20,704 nucleotides of DNA from Anaerolineaceae bacterium UBA5311. Lineage in GTDB: Bacteria; Chloroflexota; Anaerolineae; Anaerolineales; Anaerolineaceae. The notes beneath the pieces are model-generated. The model was not told the origin of the DNA, made no database searches, and saw nothing but the letters and a program-made list of their open reading frames with translations. Positions 1 through 7,111 of the stretch are shown piece after piece. Location of the stretch: positions 21,014 to 41,717 of the forward strand of contig DHRN01000017.1 in assembly GCA_002411175.1 (NCBI GenBank). The letters are read 5' to 3'. The translations under genes were made by a program, and so were the position numbers. Numbering within the stretch: position 1 is the first letter of the stretch; every line of letters begins with the position of its first letter.

Positions 1-105
1 ATGACAAAACCCAGTTCCTATTCCCGGCTCCCCCTTTAAATCTAAACACATTCATATTGAGAATTGCTGTCGTACCACCTTTAAAAACACTTCCATTGGT
101 CGATA

Positions 106-114
106 TGTTAGAAT
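106..114 (+). promoter_or_regulatory. Extended -10 promoter of the aldehyde dehydrogenase gene
   Basis: TGT followed by TAGAAT matches an extended -10 (TGn then a 5/6 match to TATAAT). It would start transcription near 121 and leave a leader of about 28 bases with AGAGG at 135-139, nine bases before the ATG at 149. A second candidate lies upstream: TTGAGA (57-62), 17 bases, TTTAAA (80-85). No gene is visible in 1-105 beyond a 12-codon reading frame starting at base 1. Confidence 0.45.
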
Positions 115-148
115 TTGAACCCAATTTATCCAAAAGAGGCTACACCAA

Positions 149-1723
149 ATGACATTTAAACTAACCTACGGAAGCATGTTCAATCCTCCCCAGGAGCTGC
201 ATGACAATTTCGACAAAGCGCTGGCAACACTGAAGGAAACTCTGGGAAAAGAGTTCCCGATGTACATAAATGGAGAAGAGCGCTACGCGCGAGAAAAACA
301 CAACGCATATTCCCCCATCAATACATCCTGGCACCTTGCCACCTTCCAAAAGGGCACGGCACAAGATGCTGACGATGCCGTGGCGGCTGCCAAAGCCGCT
401 TTCCCTGCCTGGAAATCGACCCCATGGGAGGAAAGGATCGCCCTGGTGCGCAAGTTTGCGCACAGGATCGAAGAACGCCTTTATGAAATAAGCGCCGCGG
501 TTGCCCTGGAAGTCGGTAAAAACCGTATGGAAGCGCTTGGCGAAATCCAGGAAGCTGCCGATCTTATTCTCTATCCGGCGAGGATCATGGAAGAAAATCA
601 AGGCTTTACAGTCCCAATGGCTGATGATCCAATTGAAGGCTTTGTTTCCAAAAACGTTTCCGTGCTAAAACCTTATGGCGTCTGGCTGGTTATTTCTCCG
701 TTCAATTTTCCAACCGCTTTAGCCGCCGGTCCCGTCGGGAATGCATTGATCGCGGGCAACACGGTTGTTATGAAACCAGCATCCGATACAAGCTGGGGCG
801 CATCGATGATGGTCGAATGTGCCAAAGAAGCCGGGCTGCCCGCCGGCGTGATCAACCTGGTAACTGGACCGGGGTTGACGGTCGGAAACGCTCTTACCGA
901 AAACCCCGATATCAATGGAGTCACTTTTACCGGTTCGTTGGAAATCGGGATGAACACCTATCGCAAATTTGCCAATCGCAAGTATCCGCATCCGGTGATT
1001 CTCGAGATGGGTGGCAAGAACCCGACAATCGTTTCGAAAAACGCCATCCTCGAAGACGCGGCAATTGGCTGTGTGCGCAGTGCTTTTGGACTGCAAGGTC
1101 AAAAATGTTCGGCAAATTCCCGGATTTTCGTTGAAGAGGAAGTCTACGACGATTTCGTGAAAAAGGTGGTTGGACTGACCAACAAGCTGGCGATTGGCGA
1201 CCCAACATTGCAGGAAAATTGGTTTGGTCCGGTAATTAACAAACGCGCTTACCAGGATTATGCGAATTTTGTTGCTGATTTGGGGGAAAATGGAAAAATT
1301 CTCACCGGAGGCAAACATCTGACTGAAAATGGTATGGATCAGGGCTATTTCTGCGCACCAACTGTGGTTGTGGACCTGCCAATGGACCACCATTTGTGGA
1401 AAACTGAGATGTTCCTGCCAATCGTTACGATCGCGCCGATCGAGAGCCTCGATGTTGGCATGCAAATTGCCAATGACACCGATTATGGGCTTACGGCGGG
1501 GTTTTATGGCAGCGAGGAAGAAGCTGAATGGTTCTTTACCAACATCGAAGCCGGCACAACTTACGCAAACCGCCCGCAGGGCAGCACCACCGGTGCCTGG
1601 CCCGGGTTTCAGCCCTTTGGCGGCATTAAAGGCTCAGGGTCTGCTGGGAAGAACGGCGGTGGTTACTATTATCTCCCGTTATACATGCACGAACAATCTC
1701 AAACCAGGGTTAAACGTGCCTGA
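149..1723 (+). CDS. Aldehyde dehydrogenase, RocA / 1-pyrroline-5-carboxylate dehydrogenase-like
   Basis: This is a 524-residue NAD(P)-dependent aldehyde dehydrogenase, the usual length for the RocA/P5C dehydrogenase branch, which oxidises glutamate semialdehyde to glutamate in proline and arginine breakdown. The cofactor domain shows ISPFNFP and GNTVVMKPAS. The catalytic glutamate is E286 in LEMGGKNP and the nucleophile is C320 in GQKCSANSR. The C-terminal part has the branch-typical NRPQGSTTG...GFQPFGGIKGSG followed by a YYYLPLYMHEQ tail resembling the RocA ending. The start at 149 has AGAGG nine bases upstream. A hairpin terminator follows the stop, so the gene is probably its own transcription unit. 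No proline dehydrogenase gene is visible nearby, so the substrate is inferred from family resemblance only; another aldehyde is possible. The protein is expected to be cytosolic. Confidence 0.85.
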   Translation: MTFKLTYGSMFNPPQELHDNFDKALATLKETLGKEFPMYINGEERYAREKHNAYSPINTSWHLATFQKGTAQDADDAVAAAKAAFPAWKSTPWEERIALVRKFAHRIEERLYEISAAVALEVGKNRMEALGEIQEAADLILYPARIMEENQGFTVPMADDPIEGFVSKNVSVLKPYGVWLVISPFNFPTALAAGPVGNALIAGNTVVMKPASDTSWGASMMVECAKEAGLPAGVINLVTGPGLTVGNALTENPDINGVTFTGSLEIGMNTYRKFANRKYPHPVILEMGGKNPTIVSKNAILEDAAIGCVRSAFGLQGQKCSANSRIFVEEEVYDDFVKKVVGLTNKLAIGDPTLQENWFGPVINKRAYQDYANFVADLGENGKILTGGKHLTENGMDQGYFCAPTVVVDLPMDHHLWKTEMFLPIVTIAPIESLDVGMQIANDTDYGLTAGFYGSEEEAEWFFTNIEAGTTYANRPQGSTTGAWPGFQPFGGIKGSGSAGKNGGGYYYLPLYMHEQSQTRVKRA

Positions 1724-1753
1724 CCGCGAGTGGTAAACCAATGTAAAATTAAG

Positions 1754-1774
1754 CCAGGCTTCGAGCCTGGTTTT
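1754..1774 (+). terminator. Intrinsic terminator after the aldehyde dehydrogenase gene
   Basis: A perfect 7-bp stem, CCAGGCT (1754-1760) and AGCCTGG (1764-1770), with loop TCG is followed directly by TTTT. It lies 31 bases after the stop codon. It also argues against starting the next small gene at the upstream GTG/ATG-like codon near 1730, because the hairpin would then lie inside that gene. Confidence 0.75.
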
Positions 1775-1801
1775 GAATTAACCTGGGATGTTCGATACAA
1801 G

Positions 1802-2053
1802 ATGTTTAGAAAAGGAACCCTCCTCAAAATCATAGTCATTGTGGCGTTGATATGGCTGGTCAGATCTTTTTTTGCAGACACGCCGGAATCACCAGCTGTG
1901 CTGATCCTTATCCTGGGATTCTTTGTGGCGGTATTGCTTCTGCCAAAAACCAAATCGAGGCAAAGCCGAAAAGAAGAGCTTCCTCCTTCGCAACGACGAA
2001 ATCGAAAAACCGATAAACACAAATCCTGGATTACCAGGATCGACGAAGAATGA
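1802..2053 (+). CDS. Small two-helix membrane protein, unknown function
   Basis: This is an 83-residue frame beginning MFRKGTLLK. It has two hydrophobic segments, about residues 7-24 (KIIVIVALIWLVRSFF) and 31-50 (AVLILILGFFVAVLLLP), then a hydrophilic, strongly basic C-terminal tail of about 30 residues rich in Arg, Lys and Ser. By the positive-inside rule the tail should be cytoplasmic. I do not recognise the family. The frame stays open upstream to 1730, but that extension reads through the terminator at 1754-1774, so 1802 is preferred although no strong ribosome site precedes it. It ends 19 bases before the hydroxyacid dehydrogenase gene and may be co-transcribed with it. Length and helix pattern suggest a real gene, but without a recognised homologue this is moderate. 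Confidence 0.5.
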   Translation: MFRKGTLLKIIVIVALIWLVRSFFADTPESPAVLILILGFFVAVLLLPKTKSRQSRKEELPPSQRRNRKTDKHKSWITRIDEE

Positions 2054-2072
2054 ATGAAAGTGAAAAACCCGC

Positions 2073-3101
2073 ATGGACCCTGAACAAAAAATCGAAATAC
2101 TAAGCACAATCGCCTTATCTGAAGACCAACTAAAAAATATCCAAAACCTGGATGAGAGAATTAAGGTTGATGTTTATAAATATAAAGAGATGAACAAAAT
2201 CTCAGATGATGCCTGGCGAAAAACCGAAATTCTGCTCACCTACGGACCAAATCTGCCGGATGTGGAAAAAGTGCCCAATTTGCGCTGGATTCAGAGCAGC
2301 TGGGCTGGCGTGGAAAAACTTCTCGATGACCCGCTGTTGAACCAGGAAACTGTGGAGGTGACCAGCTCCAGCGGTGCGAATGTCAGCCAGATGGGTGAAT
2401 ACGTGGTGATGATGCTGCTGATGCTCGGTCACAAAATGCCCATGATGCTCCAGGCGCAACGGGAAAAACGTTGGATTGAGGATAAATTTACCAGCCTTCA
2501 ACCAAAAGAACTGCGCGGCAGCACGGTTGGGATCGTCGGCTATGGCTCGATAGGACGTGAAGTCGCCCGCCAGCTGTATGCTTATGGCGCAAAGGTTCTC
2601 GCCAGCAAACGAGACGCGATGCACCCTGAGGACAAAGGCTACATACCCGAAGGTCTCGGCGACCCGTATGGGAATTATTTTGACCGACTATACCCCATGG
2701 AGGGACTGAGAGGCATGCTCGAGGAATGCGATTTTGTGGTCGTGACTTTGCCGCATACCAAGTCGACTGAATGCCTGTTCGTCAAGGAAACTTTTGACTA
2801 TATGAAACCCGGGTCTTACTTCGTGAATGTTTCCCGGGGTCAGTTGGTAGACGAAGGAGCTTTGATCGATGCCCTGAATTCCGGGCAACTTGCCGGGGCA
2901 GCACTGGATGTGTATTCACAAGAGCCTTTACCTCCCGAGAGCCCGCTTTGGAGCCAGCCAAACCTGATTTTAACCCCGCATATCTCAGCTTTTTCTCCGA
3001 ATATGCTCAACCAGGTAATCGAATTGTTCATCGAGAATCTGAAACGCTATCTGAACAAACAGCCGCTTTACAATGTGATCGACCGGGAGCAAGGCTATTA
3101 A
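2073..3101 (+). CDS. D-isomer-specific 2-hydroxyacid dehydrogenase
   Basis: This 342-residue cytosolic oxidoreductase interconverts a 2-hydroxyacid and a 2-oxoacid using NAD(P)H. The Rossmann motif is GYGSIG at 156-161, inside GSTVGIVGYGSIGREVARQL. The catalytic triad of the family is complete: R255 in VSRGQLVDEGAL, E284 in SQEPLPPESPLW and H303 in TPHISAF. The N-terminal part (about 1-110) and residues after 300 form the substrate domain. The sequence resembles the glyoxylate/hydroxypyruvate reductase and phosphoglycerate dehydrogenase-like side of the family, with no ACT regulatory domain, so it is unlikely to be the serine-pathway SerA enzyme. The substrate cannot be read from the sequence. 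It is followed by rarA after 6 bases, suggesting shared transcription. The ribosome site is weak, but no other in-frame ATG or GTG lies close upstream. Confidence 0.88.
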   Translation: MDPEQKIEILSTIALSEDQLKNIQNLDERIKVDVYKYKEMNKISDDAWRKTEILLTYGPNLPDVEKVPNLRWIQSSWAGVEKLLDDPLLNQETVEVTSSSGANVSQMGEYVVMMLLMLGHKMPMMLQAQREKRWIEDKFTSLQPKELRGSTVGIVGYGSIGREVARQLYAYGAKVLASKRDAMHPEDKGYIPEGLGDPYGNYFDRLYPMEGLRGMLEECDFVVVTLPHTKSTECLFVKETFDYMKPGSYFVNVSRGQLVDEGALIDALNSGQLAGAALDVYSQEPLPPESPLWSQPNLILTPHISAFSPNMLNQVIELFIENLKRYLNKQPLYNVIDREQGY

Positions 3102-3107
3102 GACCCC

Positions 3108-4484
3108 ATGGACCTATTCGACCACTCACTTGAAGATCAATTGCGCAGCCAGGCTCCCCTGGCTTATCGCATGCGCCCGCAAACGCTGGACGAAATCGTC
3201 GGGCAAAAAGATATCATTGGCAAAGGCACACTTTTACGCCGCGCTATCGAAGCAGACCGACTCTTCAGCTCCATCATTCTGTATGGTCCTCCCGGTACCG
3301 GGAAGACCACCATCGCGCGGGTGATTGCAAACTCGACCAACGCCCATTTTGAAACCATAAGCGCTGTTTTGGCAGGGGTAGCCGATTTACGCAAAGCAAT
3401 TCAGGAAGCACTGGAACGGCGGAAGTATCACCAGCAAAGAACCATTTTGTTTATTGATGAAATCCACCGTTGGAACAAAGCCCAACAGGATGCCTTGTTG
3501 CCCCAGGTTGAAAACGGACTGATCACCCTGATCGGCGCGACGACCCAAAACCCTTATTTCGATGTAATCAAGGCGCTGGTAAGCCGCTCGCGTATCTTTG
3601 AACTGAAACCCCTTAGCCAGGACGACATTCTGACCTTGCTCAAAAGAGCGCTTGAGGATGAGCGCAGTGGTTATGGTATGCGCAACATCAAGGCAGACGA
3701 AGACGCATTGCGGCACCTTGCAGATATCGCTGGCGGAGACGCCCGAAACGCCCTGAACGCGCTTGAACTTGCTGTCGAAACCACACAGGCAAAGGATGGG
3801 GAAGTGCACATTACGCTCGAGGTTGCCCAGGAATCGATCCAGCGCAGGGCGGTGTTGTACGACAAGACAGACGACCAGCATTACGACACCATCTCAGCGT
3901 TTATCAAGTCGGTACGCGGAAGTGACCCGGATGCGGCCTTATATTGGATGACCAAAATGCTTCTGGCGGGTGAAGACCCACGTTTTATTCTTCGCCGACT
4001 GATTATCCTTGCCAGTGAAGACATTGGCATGGCGGACCCCAACGCCATCCTGGTTGCCAACGCGGCAGCCCAAAATTTTGAATATATCGGCATGCCCGAA
4101 GGTTGGTATCCGATTGCTCACGCGGTTATCTACCTGGCAACCGCGCCAAAATCCAATTCGGTCGGAGCATTTTGGGAAGTGCAGGATGAGATCAAGCGTC
4201 AGGGTGCCGGCAGGGTTCCAATTCACCTGATGGATGGCAGCCGTGATGCCGAGGGGCTTGGTCATGGCAAAGGTTATCTCTATCCCCACTCATTCGATGG
4301 TCACTGGGTCAGGCAGCAGTATTTGCCGGAAGGATTGATCGGTCGAAATTTTTATAAGCCTTCAGACCAGGGCTACGAAAAAGAGATTGCCGATCGTTTG
4401 AAGAAGTGGCAGAAGGCTTCCGAACAAGGAAATTCGACCCAACCAGGTCTGAACCAGGTTGATTCTGGACCTGTTTTAGATTAA
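3108..4484 (+). CDS. rarA: Replication-associated recombination protein A (RarA/MgsA), AAA+ ATPase
   Basis: This 458-residue clamp-loader-like AAA+ ATPase acts at stalled or gapped replication forks; family members bind SSB and single-strand/double-strand junctions. The N-terminal PLAYRMRPQTLDEIVGQKDI is the family's start. Walker A is GPPGTGKT at 60-67 (K66), Walker B is LFIDEIHRWN with D117 and E118, and sensor 1 is the GATTQNPYF segment. The C-terminal half (SRDAEGLGHGKGYLYPH, then the YLP.GL.GR.FY segment) is the RarA tetramerisation region. Length is typical. It follows the hydroxyacid dehydrogenase by 6 bases. Its last 9 bases overlap the end of the convergent ATPase gene on the other strand. 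Confidence 0.95.
   Translation: MDLFDHSLEDQLRSQAPLAYRMRPQTLDEIVGQKDIIGKGTLLRRAIEADRLFSSIILYGPPGTGKTTIARVIANSTNAHFETISAVLAGVADLRKAIQEALERRKYHQQRTILFIDEIHRWNKAQQDALLPQVENGLITLIGATTQNPYFDVIKALVSRSRIFELKPLSQDDILTLLKRALEDERSGYGMRNIKADEDALRHLADIAGGDARNALNALELAVETTQAKDGEVHITLEVAQESIQRRAVLYDKTDDQHYDTISAFIKSVRGSDPDAALYWMTKMLLAGEDPRFILRRLIILASEDIGMADPNAILVANAAAQNFEYIGMPEGWYPIAHAVIYLATAPKSNSVGAFWEVQDEIKRQGAGRVPIHLMDGSRDAEGLGHGKGYLYPHSFDGHWVRQQYLPEGLIGRNFYKPSDQGYEKEIADRLKKWQKASEQGNSTQPGLNQVDSGPVLD
4444..4477 (+). terminator. Possible terminator hairpin inside the 3' end of rarA
   Basis: CAGGT (4444-4448) and CCAG (4454-4457) pair with CTGG (4465-4468) and ACCTG (4469-4473), leaving a five-base bulge on one side, and TTTT follows (4474-4477). 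The element lies in the last codons of rarA, just before the stop. This would suit a convergent pair with no intergenic space. The bulge makes the assignment tentative. Confidence 0.35.
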
Positions 4485-5684
4485 ACGAGCTGGAATGAGC
4501 CAGTTTTCTTCACTTAGCGGCGCCAGCTCGTTAGCTGCATGAATCAATCCTGCAAAACCGACTGGTTTATCCATCGCCTTCAAAACATGAAAGTTCTTAA
4601 ACCGATGAGATGCCTGGGGATTGAATTTAATTTCGAAAGGATAAAGCATTCCATTTCTATCTGCCAGGAGATCAATCTCATACTGATTTGAATCACGGTA
4701 GTAAAAAAGACGCGCCTGTTTACCTTGATTCCACCAGGTTTTGTAAACTTCAGAAACAACCCAGCTTTCAAACAAGGATTCTTTCATAACCGACTTGTTA
4801 ATAGCTTCTTCATTTTCTATGCCACAAAGGTAGCAAGTTAAGCCCGAGTCGAGGAAGTGAATCTTCGGACGTTTGACTATTCGTTTTCCAAGGTTATTAA
4901 CGTACGCCGGCAAACGCACAATTACCCCTGAGGTTTCCAGCACATCCAGCCAGCGCCCTGCTGTTGTGCCATCAATTCCTAACGCCCGGGATAAGCTGGC
5001 AAGATTCAGCTCTTGTGCTGTGCGAGTCGCCAGAAGACTGACAAACTGCATGAATTTCCCCGTGTCCATTACGTTAGTGATCTCTCTCACATCAAGAGCC
5101 AGGTAGGTTTGCAGATAGGAACTATAGAAACCGTCGATCGTCACTGTTTCTTGTGTCAGCAAGCGGGGATACCCACCCGTCAGGATCGAATGTAAAATGC
5201 CCTGGCGATCTGATTCTCCGGTTTGTCTCGATAGCAGGTCTTTAGCTGTTGATGGGAAAACCTCATTTTCTCTGCCAACCAATTCGCTCTGCGACAGACC
5301 ACTCAATCTCAATAAACGAACTCGTCCGGCAAGAGATTCCAGGACACCCTTCATCATCGGATAAATTTGAGAACCAGTTATCCAATATTGCCCGTTTTCG
5401 TTAGATTCGTCGATTAAAATTTTGATGTATGTTAACAAACCAGGTGCATACTGAATTTCATCGATAATCAAAGGCGGTTTATATTGTTCCAGGAATAGTT
5501 TAGGCTGATTTTGTGCCATCAAACGTGCTGAAAGATCGTCAAGACTGACAAATTTTCTGTCTTTAGAAGCCAGTTTCTTCAACATTGTGGTTTTTCCGAC
5601 TTGCCTGGCACCCGTAACCATAATAACGGGATATCCTTTGCTCGCTTCAATTAATTCTTTTTCAAGATGCCTGCTGATATACAT
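4476..5684 (-). CDS. AAA_14 / DUF4143 family ATPase
   Basis: This 402-residue protein has an N-terminal P-loop domain and a C-terminal DUF4143 domain. Walker A is VTGARQVGKTT with K31. Walker B is PPLIIDEIQ with D75 and E76. A sensor-like WITGSQ follows, then LAGRVRLLRLSGLSQSE. The C-terminal domain ends with a PD-(D/E)xK-like pattern, YEIDLLAD then LYPFEIKF, though nuclease activity is unproven for these proteins. The family is very common in bacteria and archaea, often patchily distributed, and its role is not settled. GGAGG lies 4 bases before the ATG at 5684. A TTGAAA/TATAAT promoter and three repeats precede it. Sampled lines of this gene are visibly more AT-rich than rarA, which fits later acquisition. 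Its 3' end overlaps rarA by 9 bases. Confidence 0.9.
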   Translation of the reverse strand: MYISRHLEKELIEASKGYPVIMVTGARQVGKTTMLKKLASKDRKFVSLDDLSARLMAQNQPKLFLEQYKPPLIIDEIQYAPGLLTYIKILIDESNENGQYWITGSQIYPMMKGVLESLAGRVRLLRLSGLSQSELVGRENEVFPSTAKDLLSRQTGESDRQGILHSILTGGYPRLLTQETVTIDGFYSSYLQTYLALDVREITNVMDTGKFMQFVSLLATRTAQELNLASLSRALGIDGTTAGRWLDVLETSGVIVRLPAYVNNLGKRIVKRPKIHFLDSGLTCYLCGIENEEAINKSVMKESLFESWVVSEVYKTWWNQGKQARLFYYRDSNQYEIDLLADRNGMLYPFEIKFNPQASHRFKNFHVLKAMDKPVGFAGLIHAANELAPLSEENWLIPARLI

Positions 5685-5719
5685 AATCCCTCCAGGTAGG
5701 TTAATCCTCTCGTCTTAGT

Positions 5720-5749
5720 ATTATACAGGATCCAATCCTGTATTTTCAA
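5720..5749 (-). promoter_or_regulatory. Promoter of the DUF4143 ATPase gene
   Basis: On the minus strand, TTGAAA (complement of 5744-5749) and TATAAT (complement of 5720-5725) are separated by 18 bases. The implied start near 5713 gives a leader of about 29 bases with GGAGG (complement of 5689-5693). An 8-bp perfect inverted repeat fills the spacer and touches the -10, an arrangement typical of a repressor-controlled promoter. Confidence 0.65.
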
Positions 5750-5790
5750 GGATTACTTCCTGTAATTTCAGGGTTATGTTCCTGGATTTT
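5724..5790. repeat. Three ~21-22 bp CAGG/CCTG repeats over the ATPase promoter
   Basis: Read on the plus strand, three imperfect units follow one another. The first is CAGGATCCAATCCTGTATTTT at 5726-5746 (given here in parts: CAGGATCCAA, TCCTGTATTTT). The second starts CAAGGATTACTTCCTG at 5747. The third starts CAGGGTTATGTTCCTG at 5769. Each unit has CAGG or CAAGG, then CCTG, then an AT-rich run. The first is part of a perfect hyphenated palindrome, TACAGGAT (5724-5731) and ATCCTGTA (5735-5742). The repeats cover the -35/-10 spacer and extend upstream of the promoter. They are best explained as binding sites of a regulator, possibly the ATPase itself. Confidence 0.7.
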
Positions 5791-5840
5791 TCGCTTTTTG
5801 AATGTTTTAGAGTAAATGTGGAGAAAGGGGTGGATAATCA

Positions 5841-5872
5841 AATCGCCCAGCGTCCTGGCTGAGCGATTTTTT
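5841..5872 (-). terminator. Hairpin terminator after the aldo/keto reductase gene
   Basis: An 11-bp stem is formed by 5841-5851 and 5858-5868 around loop GTCCTG. In the minus-strand RNA the only non-Watson-Crick pair is a U-G wobble, whereas in plus-strand RNA it would be a C-A mismatch, so the hairpin fits the minus-strand reductase gene ending at 5909. The T-run is better on the plus side (TTTTTT at 5867-5872) and only TTT on the minus side. No plus-strand gene is visible just upstream. Confidence 0.6.
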
Positions 5873-5908
5873 GGATTGTGATCTTAATCTTTAGGATTCG
5901 ATCTAAGG

Positions 5909-6892
5909 TTAATTAACCTTGATATCGTCCGGGTAATCTGCCAGCGCTTCGTCAATTTTTTGCATGACTTCATCGGTCAGCATGGGCACCACATCCAGAG
6001 CCTTGAAGTTTTCCTCCAGCTGGCTGAGTTTGCTTGCTCCGGTGATCACTGTGCTGACATTAGGATTTTTCAACACCCATGCCAAAGACATTTGCGCCAG
6101 GGTGACGCCCAGTTCATCGGCAATTTTAGCCAGGTTTTCGACCGCGTCCATACGTTTGGGATCGCTAAACATCTCAATTAGCCATTCATACCCAGGTAAA
6201 TTGGCACGGCTGCCCTCGGGGAACTTGCCCCCGCGGTACTTACCGCTGAGCATACCGGATTTCAACGGGCTCCAGGTGGTAGTGCCCAATCCTAATTTTT
6301 GATAGAGGATGTCGTATTCTTTTTCAACCCGGGTGCGGTGGAGCAGGTTATATTCAGGCTGTTCCATTGTTGGACCGATGAGATGATGCTTTTTGGCAAT
6401 CTTCGCCGCTTTCAGAATCGACTCCGCAGACCATTCAGACGTGCCCCAGTAGAACGCCTTACCCTGGTTGATGACGTGGTTAAAGGCGCGCACAGTTTCT
6501 TCAATCGGGGTTTCAGGGTCCGGACGGTGGGCGAAGATCAAGTCTACGTGATCGAGCCCAAAATTACGCAGAGAACGATCGGTCCCTTCGACGATGTGTT
6601 TAAAACTGAGCCCTCGTTCGTTTGGAGTGTTCCCGCCCCAGAATATCTTGGTGGAAAGCACATATTGCTCGCGCGCCCAACCCAGCTCACGCAGAGCCTG
6701 ACCCATGATTTTTTCAGATTCACCGTTGGCATAAGATTCGGCGTTATCAAAAAAATTGACGCCTCTGTCCCAGGCAGCTGCCATGAGCTGTTTGGCATGT
6801 TCGATATCAACCTGATTGTGATAAGTGACCCAGGAGCCAAAAGATAGTTCGGATACCTTCAGCCCGGATTTTCCCAAATTTCGATAGTTCAT
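5909..6892 (-). CDS. Aldo/keto reductase (Kv-beta / L-glyceraldehyde-3-phosphate reductase-like)
   Basis: This is a 327-residue NADPH-dependent TIM-barrel oxidoreductase beginning MNYRNLGKSGLKVSELSFG. The family's catalytic tetrad is present: D49 and Y54 in FDNAESYANG, K82 in LSTKIFWGG and H122 in IFAHRPD. The C-terminal cofactor region contains TTWSPLKSGMLSGKY and VITGASKLSQLEEN. Pattern and length match the voltage-gated potassium channel beta-subunit-like branch, which reduces small aldehydes and ketones; the substrate is unknown. The frame is open to 7009, but GGAGG lies 6 bases before the ATG at 6892, where family similarity begins. The upstream 39 residues are therefore not part of the protein. 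A -10 element at 6923-6928 fits this start. Confidence 0.9.
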   Translation of the reverse strand: MNYRNLGKSGLKVSELSFGSWVTYHNQVDIEHAKQLMAAAWDRGVNFFDNAESYANGESEKIMGQALRELGWAREQYVLSTKIFWGGNTPNERGLSFKHIVEGTDRSLRNFGLDHVDLIFAHRPDPETPIEETVRAFNHVINQGKAFYWGTSEWSAESILKAAKIAKKHHLIGPTMEQPEYNLLHRTRVEKEYDILYQKLGLGTTTWSPLKSGMLSGKYRGGKFPEGSRANLPGYEWLIEMFSDPKRMDAVENLAKIADELGVTLAQMSLAWVLKNPNVSTVITGASKLSQLEENFKALDVVPMLTDEVMQKIDEALADYPDDIKVN

Positions 6893-6922
6893 AGTACCTC
6901 CAGTTGTTAATTGCTTAACTTG

Positions 6923-6928
6923 ATTATA
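6923..6928 (-). promoter_or_regulatory. -10 element of the aldo/keto reductase gene
   Basis: The minus strand reads TATAAT here, giving a start near 6916 and a leader of about 24 bases containing GGAGG. A TTGACG lies only 9 bases upstream, too close to serve as -35 for this element. No better -35 was found. Confidence 0.45.
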
Positions 6929-7098
6929 GGAAACGACCGTCAAATAACACGCTTCTGTAGAAGCAGTGGCTTTACTCGTTCCGGCGGATTGCGGGAGAGT
7001 AAGCGGCATGAGCGTACCCGTCCGTTTTGTGGTAACCCATGGTGGAGTGTGGGGGGTGCCCCGGTGGTCAATAATCAGACGGTCTTTCGTTTCCCTGC

Positions 7099-7104
7099 TA
7101 TAAT
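7099..7104 (+). promoter_or_regulatory. -10 element 7 bases before the start codon at 7112
   Basis: TATAAT is followed by seven bases (CCGAAAA) and then ATG. A transcript would begin at or next to the start codon, so the mRNA is probably leaderless. No Shine-Dalgarno sequence is present. The -35 region (about 7076-7081, CAGACG) is poor. Confidence 0.5.
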
Positions 7105-7111
7105 CCGAAAA

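Noticed and set aside
1..39. Twelve-codon reading frame starting with ATG at base 1
   Set aside because: Too short, no visible ribosome site because the window begins there, and no recognisable sequence.
161..1465. Long minus-strand frames opposite the aldehyde dehydrogenase gene
   Set aside because: They are antisense shadows of a clearly recognised gene and show no family motifs.
5841..5872. Terminator of a missing plus-strand gene or small RNA
   Set aside because: The T-run favours plus, but the stem pairs better in minus-strand RNA and no plus-strand promoter or gene was found in 5700-5840; assignment to the reductase gene is simpler.
6893..7111. N-terminal extensions of both divergent genes (to 7009 and from 6911)
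   Set aside because: They overlap each other and lie upstream of good start signals; neither resembles the protein families concerned.
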